DNA from: Paraburkholderia hiiakae
GTDB taxonomy: Bacteria > Pseudomonadota > Gammaproteobacteria > Burkholderiales > Burkholderiaceae
Assembly: GCF_904848665.1 (NCBI RefSeq)
Contig: NZ_CAJHCQ010000002.1
Span: 372,001-436,000 of the forward strand
Length of the DNA: 64,000 nucleotides
Direction of reading: 5' to 3'
The position numbers were made by a program, and so were the translations under genes. This document shows positions 27,105 through 34,797 of this stretch, piece after piece (the first letter of the stretch is position 1; every line of letters starts with the position of its first letter). The notes under the pieces were generated by a model. That model was not told the origin of the DNA, ran no database searches, and saw nothing but the letters and a program-made list of their open reading frames with translations.

Positions 27105-28148
27105 ATGTCAGATCCCGTCAACGTCCGGCGCCGTCGCCTTCTCGGCACGTCGCTTGCCGGCCTCACGCTCGCGGACTTCGCATTCGGCGGTCTCGCGCAC
27201 GCACAGTCGACTGGCGGCACGGATGGCAACACGCGCACGGGCAACGGCGTATCGTTCGGCCCGATCAAGCAGATCAACGCGGGTCTGCTCAATGTGGGCT
27301 ACGCCGAAGCGGGACCGAAGAACGGCCCGGTGGTGATCCTGCTGCACGGCTGGCCGTACGACATCCATAGCTATGTCGAGGTTGCGCCGATGCTGGCCGC
27401 GTCGGGCTATCGCGTGATCGTGCCGTATCTGCGCGGCTACGGCAGCACGCGCATTGTCTCGGACGACACGCTGCGCAACGGCCAGCAGGCCGTCACCGCT
27501 GTCGATCTCGTCGCGTTCATGGACGCCCTGAAGATCGATCAGGCCGTTCTGGGCGGCTACGACTGGGGCGCGCGCACGGCGAACATCGTCGCGGCGCTGT
27601 GGCCTGAGCGCGTGAAGGGGATGGTTTCCGTGAGCGGCTATCTGATCGGCAGCCAGGAGGCGAACCGCAAGCCGCTGCCGCCGCAAGCCGAGTTGCAGTG
27701 GTGGTACCAGTTCTACTTCTCGACCGAGCGCGGCGCGCAGGGTTACACCGCGAATCGCGATGCGTTCAACAAGCTGATCTGGCAACTCGCCTCGCCGAAG
27801 TGGAACTTCGACGACGCGACCTACGAGCGCAGTGCAGCGTCGTTCCAGAATCCCGACCATGTGGCCATCGTGATCTCCAACTACCGTTGGCGCCTGGGTC
27901 TCGTGCAGGGCGAAGCGAAGTACGACAGCCTCGAGCAGCGTCTCGCCGCCGCGCCCGTCATTACCGTGCCGACCATCACGCTCGAAGGCGACGCCAACGG
28001 CGCGCCGCATCCCGCGCCGGCCGCTTACGCGAAGAAGTTCACGGGCAAGTATCTGCACCGCAATATCGACGGCGGCATTGGCCACAATCTCCCGCAGGAA
28101 GCGCCCAAGGAGTTCGCGCAGGCCATCCTCCAGGTCACGCATCTGTGA
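27105..28148 (+). CDS. Tat-exported alpha/beta hydrolase
   Basis: A protein of 347 aa. A twin-arginine signal (VRRRRLLGTSLAGLTLADFA) directs folded export to the periplasm. The hydrolase has HGWPYDIHSY (oxyanion region) and the nucleophile Asp in LGGYDWGARTANI, as in epoxide hydrolases/dehalogenases; the late His is in GGIGHNLPQEAP. The start is the ATG at 27105 (AAGGAG eight bases before). It is followed directly by the cytochrome P460 gene and driven by a type I GATAC promoter. Confidence 0.88.
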   Translation: MSDPVNVRRRRLLGTSLAGLTLADFAFGGLAHAQSTGGTDGNTRTGNGVSFGPIKQINAGLLNVGYAEAGPKNGPVVILLHGWPYDIHSYVEVAPMLAASGYRVIVPYLRGYGSTRIVSDDTLRNGQQAVTAVDLVAFMDALKIDQAVLGGYDWGARTANIVAALWPERVKGMVSVSGYLIGSQEANRKPLPPQAELQWWYQFYFSTERGAQGYTANRDAFNKLIWQLASPKWNFDDATYERSAASFQNPDHVAIVISNYRWRLGLVQGEAKYDSLEQRLAAAPVITVPTITLEGDANGAPHPAPAAYAKKFTGKYLHRNIDGGIGHNLPQEAPKEFAQAILQVTHL

Positions 28149-28159
28149 TCGGGGCCGCG

Positions 28160-28699
28160 ATGCGAGCGCGTTTCTTCAGGCGTCACGCGCTCCTCGCGGG
28201 CGCGCTGCTCGCGAGTCTGGCGCAGGGTCCCGCCGCATGGGCCCAGCAAGGCGCACAAGCACAGTCGCAAGCGCCCCGGCAGGCGGCTTCGCCGATCTAC
28301 GGCGTGACGATTCCACCCGGCTACCGCAAGTGGGAAATGATCGCGCCGGCCGAGGAGGCCGCGCCGCTCGCCGAACTGCGCGTGGTGCTGGGCAATCCGG
28401 TTGCGATCAAGGCCATCGAGAATTCGACGCTGCCGTATCCCGACGGCACGATCCTTGTGAAGCTTGCGTACAAGCGTAAGCAGTCCGATGATTTCGCGCC
28501 GGCCACGGTGCCGGGCCAGCCCACGACCGTGCAGGTCATGGTGAAGGACTCGCGCCGCTATGCGTCGACGGGCGGCTGGGGGTATGGGCGTTTCATCAAC
28601 GGCGTGCCTGCCGACGAGGCGCAACATCAGACCTGTTTTGCGTGCCACGCTTCGAAGGTGAAGGATCGCGACTACGTGTTTACGCGATTCGCGCCTTGA
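28160..28699 (+). CDS. cytochrome P460-family heme protein
   Basis: A protein of 179 aa with an N-terminal signal (RRHALLAGALLASLAQG) and a cytochrome P460 domain: GYRKWEMIAPA, a central beta region, and the heme c site CFACH near residue 163. P460 family members are periplasmic and react with hydroxylamine or NO; many are uncharacterised. The gene starts 11 bases after the hydrolase; an overlapping GTG at 28145 is an alternative start. Both proteins are exported, by Tat and Sec respectively. Confidence 0.82.
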   Translation: MRARFFRRHALLAGALLASLAQGPAAWAQQGAQAQSQAPRQAASPIYGVTIPPGYRKWEMIAPAEEAAPLAELRVVLGNPVAIKAIENSTLPYPDGTILVKLAYKRKQSDDFAPATVPGQPTTVQVMVKDSRRYASTGGWGYGRFINGVPADEAQHQTCFACHASKVKDRDYVFTRFAP

Positions 28700-28774
28700 C
28701 GGGATGCGGGGGCTCTTGATTCATGATCGGTGACATAATCCCGCAGTTGTCTTCAAACTGATCGGGAGAGCCCC

Positions 28775-29182
28775 ATGCAGCGGACATACCGTGGAAGTTG
28801 CCATTGCCAGTCGGTGAAGTTCGAAGCACGAATCGATTTCAGCAAGGGCACGGGAAAATGCAACTGCAGCTTCTGTGGAAAACTCCGGCTCTGGCTTGTG
28901 CAGGTCCGCCCGGAAGACTTCGTTCTACTTTCGGGCGAAAGCGATCTCACGCACTACGAAGGGAAAAACCCGGTCGCCCATCATCCGTTTTGCAAACACT
29001 GCGGCGTGCACGTATTCGACCGCGTCGATATGCCGAACGGAACGGGCTACCCCTACATCAACGTGAATATCATGTGTATCGACGACTTCGACTTGAACGA
29101 AGCCTTGAATGCACCGATCTCCTATGCCAACGGTCTCGCGAATGACTGGGGCAATCCGCCTCGGGAAACGCGGCATCTTTGA
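28775..29182 (+). CDS. GFA-family zinc protein
   Basis: A protein of 135 aa with the GFA/CENP-V cysteine pattern GSCHCQSVKFEA, CNCSFCGKLR and FCKHCGVHVFDR. GGGAG precedes the ATG. It is similar in length and motifs to the 15337 gene but has no GATAC promoter. The reaction is unknown; the family binds zinc and has been linked to thiol adduct metabolism. Confidence 0.85.
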   Translation: MQRTYRGSCHCQSVKFEARIDFSKGTGKCNCSFCGKLRLWLVQVRPEDFVLLSGESDLTHYEGKNPVAHHPFCKHCGVHVFDRVDMPNGTGYPYINVNIMCIDDFDLNEALNAPISYANGLANDWGNPPRETRHL

Positions 29183-29207
29183 GTGTCTTCAGCGGGGCGG
29201 CGCAGCC

Positions 29208-29618
29208 TCAGGGCGCGCGTCCCGAATATTGAGCGATGCCGGGCTCGCGAGCGTCGAGCTGATGTCGTTCGGACGTGAACTGAACGAATTCGGCATGGAA
29301 CCGTGAAGGGTCATCTAGCGTTCCCGCGTAGATCGTCACGATATCCGGCGCATGCTGCGGTGTGCCAAAGAGCAGGCTGCCGCAATGCGCACACGAATTT
29401 CGCGTGGTCGGCATGCCGCTGCCGCCGGTTATCGTATAAGCGCGGATTTCGCCTTCGAACGAAAATTCGGCGGCACTCACGACAACGACAGGCAAACCGC
29501 CCGATCCTGACGCGCGCTGGCAATCTCGGCAGTGACAAATGAGCTGCGTCAGCGCGGCGCCGCGAGCGTGGTAGTGCACCGCGCCACACAGGCAGCGGCC
29601 TTTCCAGGCATTCGACAT
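29208..29618 (-). CDS. GFA-family zinc protein
   Basis: A protein of 136 aa, convergent with the previous GFA gene but of a different subgroup: GRCLCGAVHYHA, CHCRDCQRASGSGG and CAHCGSLLFGTP. The second motif CRDCQRASGS is typical of the larger, conserved GFA branch. The start at 29618 (MSNAWKG) is chosen because upstream codons extend into the promoter region of the methyltransferase gene. Three GFA-fold genes in 14 kb is a notable concentration. Confidence 0.85.
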   Translation of the reverse strand: MSNAWKGRCLCGAVHYHARGAALTQLICHCRDCQRASGSGGLPVVVVSAAEFSFEGEIRAYTITGGSGMPTTRNSCAHCGSLLFGTPQHAPDIVTIYAGTLDDPSRFHAEFVQFTSERHQLDAREPGIAQYSGRAP

Positions 29619-29719
29619 TGGCCTTCTTCCTTTTTCGGGGTTGCGCGGAATATCGCATGGTACGCGCGCATGGTACGCGTATAGTCGCTCACGTCTGTCG
29701 AGAACGAGAAGAGGAAAGC

Positions 29720-30460
29720 ATGGCGCAAAACATATACGACGATCCGGAATTCCTCGCCGGCTACAGCCGGATTCCGCGCCAGGTGCTGGGGCTCGAAGGC
29801 GCGCCTGAATGGCCAGCCATTCGCGCGCTGCTGCCAGACCTGCGCGGCAAACGCGTGGTCGACCTGGGATGTGGCTTTGGCTGGGCTTCGCGCTGGATGC
29901 GCGAGCAGGGCGCGGCGTCAGTGCTTGGTATCGACATTTCGCAGAGCATGATCGCGCGCGCGAGGGCGGATACAGCGGACCCAGCCATCGAATACCGTAT
30001 CGACGATCTCGACACCCTGAGCCTGCCGGATCAGCGCTTCGACCTCGTGTACAGCGCGCTGGCCTTTCATTATGTGGCCGATTTCGGCCGCCTCGTGCGC
30101 ACACTTCGCGGCGCGCTCGCGAGCGCTGGCCAACTGGTCTTCACGATCGAGCATCCGATATACATGGCGGCGGCCAACCCGCACTGGATCAGCGGCGAGG
30201 CGGCCGACCAGCGCGGCCGCAAGACCTGGCCTGTGAACGGCTACGCAATGGAGGGCGAACGCCGCACCGACTGGTTCGTCAAGGGCGTGCTGAAATACCA
30301 TCGAACGCTGGCCACCACGCTGAACACGCTGATCGATGCGGGGTTTCGTATCCAGCGCGTGAGTGAATTCGCGCCGACGCCCGGGCAGGTGCAGCAAACG
30401 CCGTCATTGGCGGAAGAACTCGAACGCCCGATGCTGCTGCTGGTCTCGGCAAATACATAG
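29720..30460 (+). CDS. SAM-dependent class I methyltransferase
   Basis: A protein of 246 aa with a Rossmann methyltransferase fold: motif I VVDLGCGFGWASRWM, the acidic loop VLGIDIS, and FDLVYSALAFHYV (motif IV). It is of the Methyltransf_11 type acting on small molecules, with no indication of the substrate. GAGGAAAGC precedes the ATG. It is convergent with the TlpA-like gene and has no visible GATAC box. Confidence 0.88.
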   Translation: MAQNIYDDPEFLAGYSRIPRQVLGLEGAPEWPAIRALLPDLRGKRVVDLGCGFGWASRWMREQGAASVLGIDISQSMIARARADTADPAIEYRIDDLDTLSLPDQRFDLVYSALAFHYVADFGRLVRTLRGALASAGQLVFTIEHPIYMAAANPHWISGEAADQRGRKTWPVNGYAMEGERRTDWFVKGVLKYHRTLATTLNTLIDAGFRIQRVSEFAPTPGQVQQTPSLAEELERPMLLLVSANT

Positions 30461-30509
30461 CGCTTGCGATCGCCGCCGCCCCAGAATCCGCAGCGGCGGC
30501 GCAAGCCGA

Positions 30510-31073
30510 TCATCCTTGCTTGCCCTGAATGCCCAACAGATCGCGAATCTTTTGTTCGGTCTGCGCGTAGTCCCCTTCGCCGAAGTGCGTATAAACGAGC
30601 TTGCCGTTCTGGTCGATGAGATATTCCGCCGGCCAGTACTGGTTGCCGTAGGCATTCCACGTCGCGTAACCGTTGTCCTGTGCGACTGGGTACGTAATGC
30701 CGTATTGCCTGATCGCCTTCTTCAGGTTGCCGGTGTCGTGCTCGAACGAATACTCGGGCGTGTGCACGCCGACCACCACCAGACCCTTGTCGCGATAGCG
30801 CGCGTCCAGCTCCTTGACGTGCGGGATGGTGTGCGCGCAGTTGATGCAGTCGAAGGTCCAGAAGTCGACGAGCACGACCTTGCCGTGCAACTGCTTGAGG
30901 TCGAGCGGCGGGCTGTTGAGCCAGTTGTTGATGCCGGTGAAGTTGGGCGCCTGCGCGCCGGTTTGCAGCGCGGCCGAGCCGCCCGAAGGTTCCTCGCTGG
31001 AGGCGTAGGCGGCGAGCCCGGCGGTGGCGGCGAGGCCGATGGCAACAGCGGCAATCCTGAGACGAGAGATCAT
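30510..31073 (-). CDS. TlpA/DipZ-like periplasmic thioredoxin-fold protein
   Basis: A protein of 187 aa. A signal or anchor helix at residues 5-23 precedes a redoxin domain with active site Cys76-Ile-Asn-Cys79 in FWTFDCINCAHTIP. The motif VVGVHTPEYSFEHDTGN and the ending THFGEGDYAQTE match the middle domain of DipZ, encoded divergently at 31381, so this is a stand-alone paralogue of that domain. It probably passes electrons to oxidised periplasmic proteins. AAGGAG precedes the start, only 30 bases from the -10-like box of its type II promoter. Confidence 0.9.
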   Translation of the reverse strand: MISRLRIAAVAIGLAATAGLAAYASSEEPSGGSAALQTGAQAPNFTGINNWLNSPPLDLKQLHGKVVLVDFWTFDCINCAHTIPHVKELDARYRDKGLVVVGVHTPEYSFEHDTGNLKKAIRQYGITYPVAQDNGYATWNAYGNQYWPAEYLIDQNGKLVYTHFGEGDYAQTEQKIRDLLGIQGKQG

Positions 31074-31103
31074 GAGGGTTCTCCTTGTGTGGACGACGAG
31101 CGT

Positions 31104-31196
31104 ATTGGAACGCTCCTACGTATCTGGCTCGTGTCCCCGCCGCGGCACTGTTGAAACGTAGTGTGTCGCCGCCGGGGCGCGATACGTAGAGATACA
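31104..31196 (-). promoter_or_regulatory. GATAC-box promoter, type II (TlpA-like gene)
   Basis: On the minus strand: TGTATC at 31196, CGTATC at 31186, GACAC at 31167, GATACG at 31124 and TCCAAT at 31109. The offsets 0, 10, 29, 72 and 87 are exactly those of the promoters at 24133, 31243 and 33343. It lies back to back with the dipZ promoter in the 307-base divergent gap. Confidence 0.72.
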
Positions 31197-31242
31197 AATC
31201 GTTCACCGCTAGTCCACAGCCTCGGGTACGCCGCTGCACGTT

Positions 31243-31335
31243 TGTATCGTCATGTATCAAACCGCTTTCGCGATACATGACGATGCACGACGCACGCGTT
31301 CCAGACATTCCCCGGATACATGCTCGCGCTCAAAT
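31243..31335 (+). promoter_or_regulatory. GATAC-box promoter, type II (dipZ)
   Basis: TGTATC at 31243 and 31253, GATAC at 31272, GATACA at 31315 and TCAAAT at 31330, with the standard type II offsets. The start codon follows 46 bases after the last box. Here the third box reads GATAC rather than GACAC, showing which positions tolerate change. Confidence 0.72.
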
Positions 31336-31380
31336 ACGGCACATGGCAAGTCCGCCGACATTAGTCTGGAGACCGAACTC

Positions 31381-33255
31381 ATGTTACTCATCGTCATCGC
31401 ATTCGTGGGCGGTGTGTTCACCGTCCTGAGCCCCTGCATCCTGCCGGTTGTGCCGTTCGTGTTCGCGCGTTCCGAAGAGCCTTTCCTGACCGGCCGCCTG
31501 CCCATGCTGCTCGGTCTCGCGCTCACGTTCGCGCTGCTCACGGGTCTGGGCGCCGCGGGCCTGAACGGCGCGGAGCAGTTGAGCGAGTACGGCCGCTGGA
31601 TCGCGCTCGGGCTCTTCGCGCTGTTCGGCGCGGCGCTGCTCTTTCCCGCGCTCTCCACGCGTCTTTCCGGGCCGCTCACGGCGCTTGCCGACCGCTTCAT
31701 GGCGCGCTCTCAGGACGATGGCGCGTCGCGCCGCATCGGCTCCGCCGCGCTGCTCGGCGCCGCGACGGGGCTGCTCTGGGCGCCGTGCGCCGGGCCGATC
31801 CTCGGTCTCATCATCACCGGCGCGGCCCGTCACGGCGTGACCTGGCAGACGTGGGCCGCGCTCGCGGCCTATGCCGTGGGCGCCGCCAGTTCGCTCGCGG
31901 TGGTGGCGGGTCTCGGTCATCGCGCGATGGCCGCGCTCAAGCGCTCGCTCGGCGTGGGCGAGCATGTGCGGCGCGCAATGGGCGCGCTCGTGCTCCTCAC
32001 GGTCGGCGCGATCGCGCTGGGCGTGGATACGCGCTTGCTCGCCCTCGTGCCAGGCGCGCCGACCAACGGCGTGGAAGCGCGCCTCGTCGATTTGCTGGCG
32101 GCGCCCGCCGCGAATCAAACGAAAGTGGCGAATCACGCCAAGCGCGCAGAGCCGGCGCCTCGTGTGGAACGAGCGGCGCAGTCGAGTCCGGCCCCGCAGT
32201 TGTCCACGCAGTTGGCACAGCAGTCGGCCGATCTGTCTGCCCACATCGTGCGCGTGTCCTTGCCGGCCCGCGCGGCCGCCGCCGATCTGCCGGTGGAAGG
32301 CCGCCTGCCGCCGCTCGATGGCGCGACCGCGTGGCTCAATTCCGCGCCGCTCACGCCCGAAGCGCTGCGCGGCAAGGTCGTGCTGGTCAACTTCTGGACC
32401 TATTCGTGCATCAACTGCTTGCGAACGTTGCCGTATCTGAAGACGTGGGCCGAGCGCTACCGCAATGACGGCCTCGTCGTGATCGGCGTGCATACGCCCG
32501 AATTCGGTTTCGAGCATGACACGGGCAACGTCAAGCGGGCATTGGCCAACCTGAACATCCGCTATCCCGTTGCCGTGGACAGCGATTACCGCATCTGGAA
32601 CGCCTTCGGCAACCAATACTGGCCGGCGTTCTATCTCGTCGATGCGCAGGGTCGGGTTCGCTATCACCACTTCGGCGAAGGGGACTACGCACAGGCCGAG
32701 CAGACGATCCAGCAACTGCTGGCCGACACCGGCCGCGCCACGCCCACGGCCACGCCGCAGGCACCGCAGGCGAGCGGCGCGCTGGCTCCGGCGGACCCGC
32801 GCGACATCGGCTCGGGCGAAACCTATGTGGGGTATCGCGAGGCGCAGGGCAATGCGAACGCGGAGCGCGTGCAGGGCGATACGGCCGCGGCCTACACAGT
32901 GCCTCGGCGACTCGACGTGAACCAGTGGGCGTTTGGCGGGCAGTGGAACGTGGGCGCCGAGTCCGCCGTGGCGGGGGCGCCGCAGGCGAACATCGCCTAT
33001 CGCTTCCATGCGCGCGACCTGCATCTGGTGCTCGCACCGGACGCCGACGGCAAGCCCGTGCGCTTTCGCATCAGCATCGACGGCGCGCCGCCGGGCGCCG
33101 CGCATGGCGCCGATGTCGCAGCGGACGGCACCGGCGTTGCCACCAGCGCGCGGCTGTATCAGCTCGTGCGCCAGCCCGGCCGCATCGAGGATCACACCTT
33201 CGAGATCCGCTTTCTCGACCCGGGCGCGCACGTCTACAGCTTCACCTTCGGCTGA
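31381..33255 (+). CDS. dipZ: DipZ: CcdA-thioredoxin fusion for periplasmic thiol reduction
   Basis: A protein of 624 aa. A CcdA/DsbD-type membrane domain with about six helices has paired cysteines Cys19 (VLSPCILPVV) and Cys136 (LLWAPCAGPI). An Ala/Gln-rich linker leads to a redoxin domain with Cys343-Ile-Asn-Cys346 (TYSCINCLRT), and a C-terminal jelly-roll DipZ domain with EIRFLDPGAHVYSFTFG ends the protein. It moves electrons from cytoplasmic thioredoxin across the inner membrane to periplasmic targets. The start at 31381 has CTGGAG upstream. It is divergent from a stand-alone copy of its redoxin domain. Confidence 0.9.
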   Translation: MLLIVIAFVGGVFTVLSPCILPVVPFVFARSEEPFLTGRLPMLLGLALTFALLTGLGAAGLNGAEQLSEYGRWIALGLFALFGAALLFPALSTRLSGPLTALADRFMARSQDDGASRRIGSAALLGAATGLLWAPCAGPILGLIITGAARHGVTWQTWAALAAYAVGAASSLAVVAGLGHRAMAALKRSLGVGEHVRRAMGALVLLTVGAIALGVDTRLLALVPGAPTNGVEARLVDLLAAPAANQTKVANHAKRAEPAPRVERAAQSSPAPQLSTQLAQQSADLSAHIVRVSLPARAAAADLPVEGRLPPLDGATAWLNSAPLTPEALRGKVVLVNFWTYSCINCLRTLPYLKTWAERYRNDGLVVIGVHTPEFGFEHDTGNVKRALANLNIRYPVAVDSDYRIWNAFGNQYWPAFYLVDAQGRVRYHHFGEGDYAQAEQTIQQLLADTGRATPTATPQAPQASGALAPADPRDIGSGETYVGYREAQGNANAERVQGDTAAAYTVPRRLDVNQWAFGGQWNVGAESAVAGAPQANIAYRFHARDLHLVLAPDADGKPVRFRISIDGAPPGAAHGADVAADGTGVATSARLYQLVRQPGRIEDHTFEIRFLDPGAHVYSFTFG

Positions 33256-33342
33256 TACGCGCAACCTCATGCCACGCCGCCGTGCCCTCGCGGGCCCGGC
33301 GGCGTTCGCGTTGTGGCCCGCTCCGCGCTTCATGGGTTTTTT

Positions 33343-33435
33343 TGTAGTGCAATGTATCTGCGCGCAATCCGGACACGTTGATACGCAAACCGCGCCCCAA
33401 ATGGAAACACGGCAGATACATCCGGGCGTTCAAAT
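33343..33435 (+). promoter_or_regulatory. GATAC-box promoter, type II (DUF4148 / hydrolase unit)
   Basis: TGTAGT at 33343, TGTATC at 33353, GACAC at 33372, GATACA at 33415 and TCAAAT at 33430, with type II offsets. The 21 bases around the GATACA-to-TCAAAT block are nearly identical to those at 24203-24225. The remainder of the 33256-33523 gap has no gene. Confidence 0.72.
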
Positions 33436-33523
33436 ACACCTACGCCAGCTCGATACACCACTCGCGCTGAACGGCAACCCGATTTGAACCCGACTGCTGT
33501 CTACCTCATCTTTGGAGAACGTC

Positions 33524-33871
33524 ATGAAAGCCCTCAAGCTCCTCGCCCTTGCTGCTCTCGCCGCCGCACCGGTTCTTTCGTTCGCGCAGTCGAACGAGCC
33601 CGTCACCCGCGCACAGGTGCGCGCCGAACTCGTGCAGTTGCAGAAGGCCGGCTACAACCCCGCCGCCGACGAAACCCAATACCCGCGCAACATCCAGGCG
33701 GCGCTGGCGCGCGTGGAGGCCTCGCAGGTCGCGCAGCAAGCCACTTCGTCGTCGTATGGCGGTGTGGCGGGCGCGTCGTCCGCTTCGGGCGCGCCCCATC
33801 GCGACGCGAACGCCGCGCGCGCCCCGCAGGACGATATCCCGGGCCTCGGCCCGATCTACGCGCATTCGTAA
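33524..33871 (+). CDS. DUF4148-family secreted protein
   Basis: A protein of 115 aa. Signal peptide (MKALKLLALAALAAAPVLSF), then the DUF4148 core VTRAQVRAELVQLQKAGYNP, a Ser/Ala-rich middle and the ending GLGPIYAHS, all shared with the 24290 gene. GGAGAAC precedes the ATG. It is first in a unit with a secreted alpha/beta hydrolase 51 bases downstream. As with the ohr unit, a DUF4148 gene leads an operon of an exported or protective enzyme. Confidence 0.88.
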   Translation: MKALKLLALAALAAAPVLSFAQSNEPVTRAQVRAELVQLQKAGYNPAADETQYPRNIQAALARVEASQVAQQATSSSYGGVAGASSASGAPHRDANAARAPQDDIPGLGPIYAHS

Positions 33872-33922
33872 TACGCCCTCGCCGACCAACCGAACGACCC
33901 GATAAAAGAAGAGAGAAAGACC

Positions 33923-34711
33923 ATGGCTTCGATCAAGCAGATTTTCACTTCCGTGGCGCTCGTCGGCGGCCTCTTCGCGCTGCAAGCCGCGCACGCCGCG
34001 CCGCCGCAGGATCTGAAAGGCACCAACGTCGTGCTGGTGCACGGCGCGTTCGCCGACGGCTCCAGCTGGAGCCGCGTGATTCCGCTGCTCGAAGCGCGCG
34101 GCCTGCACGTGGTCGCCGTGCAGAATCCGCTCAGCTCGCTGGCCGACGACACGGCCGCGACGCGGCGCGTGATCGAGCAGCAGAAGGGCCCGGTGGTGCT
34201 GGTCGGCCATTCGTGGGCGGGCGTTGTGATCAGCGAGGCGGGCAACGACGAGAAGGTGAAGTCGCTCGTGTACGTGGCGGCTTTCGCGCCCGACAACGGC
34301 CAGTCGATCGCCGATATCACGCAGGGCCAGCCGGACGCGCCGTGGGCGAGCGAGTTGCAGAAGGACTCGGCGGGCTACCTGACGCTCTCCGACAAGGCGA
34401 TTCGCCAGGACTTCGCGCCCGACCTGCCGCTCGCGCAGCAGCGTATCGTGGCGGCCACCCAGGGACCGTGGTTCAGCGGCGCGCTCTCGCAGAAGGTCAC
34501 GCAGGCCGCGTGGCATGACAAGCCGTCGTATTTCGTCGTGACGGCGCGCGATCGCATGATCGACCCCGCACTGCAGGAATCGATGGCGAAGCATATCGGC
34601 GCGAAGGTGACGCACGTGAACGGTAGCCACGTCTCGATGCTGAGCCAACCGAAGGCGGTGGCCGACGCGATCATCGACGCAGCGGAGCGTACACAGCAGG
34701 GCGCCAGGTAA
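33923..34711 (+). CDS. secreted alpha/beta hydrolase
   Basis: A protein of 262 aa with signal peptide (ALVGGLFALQAAHAAP). The domain has VVLVHGAFADGSSW, the nucleophile elbow VLVGHSWAGVV (Ser), and the His of VNGSHVSMLSQP. It resembles the salicylate-esterase/hydroxynitrile-lyase-like hydrolase group (small alpha/beta hydrolases with short caps). It is probably periplasmic. It is cotranscribed with the DUF4148 gene, so it should belong to the GATAC-box regulon. Confidence 0.88.
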   Translation: MASIKQIFTSVALVGGLFALQAAHAAPPQDLKGTNVVLVHGAFADGSSWSRVIPLLEARGLHVVAVQNPLSSLADDTAATRRVIEQQKGPVVLVGHSWAGVVISEAGNDEKVKSLVYVAAFAPDNGQSIADITQGQPDAPWASELQKDSAGYLTLSDKAIRQDFAPDLPLAQQRIVAATQGPWFSGALSQKVTQAAWHDKPSYFVVTARDRMIDPALQESMAKHIGAKVTHVNGSHVSMLSQPKAVADAIIDAAERTQQGAR

Positions 34712-34733
34712 CTCGTCCGCACCGGCCCGGGTT

Positions 34734-34749
34734 GTGGAAGCGCTTCCAC
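34734..34749. promoter_or_regulatory. 16-bp perfect palindrome, LacI-type operator
   Basis: GTGGAAGCGCTTCCAC with the AAGCGCTT centre typical of LacI/GalR-family operators. It lies 49 bases before the MFS gene start and just after the hydrolase stop. No LacI-family gene is in the window, so the regulator would have to act in trans. Confidence 0.5.
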
Positions 34750-34797
34750 TGCGCGGCTCCCCGCATGCCACCGTCATCGCACCGGAGGAGCACCTGA

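Noticed and set aside
28700..28774. GATAC-type promoter before the second GFA gene
   Set aside because: No GATAC or GTATC half-sites with the required spacing are present, so this gene is not assigned to the regulon.
31384..33333. A 649-codon open frame opposite dipZ
   Set aside because: Composition is Arg/His/Ala-rich with no recognisable fold. The plus-strand DipZ has all expected motifs.
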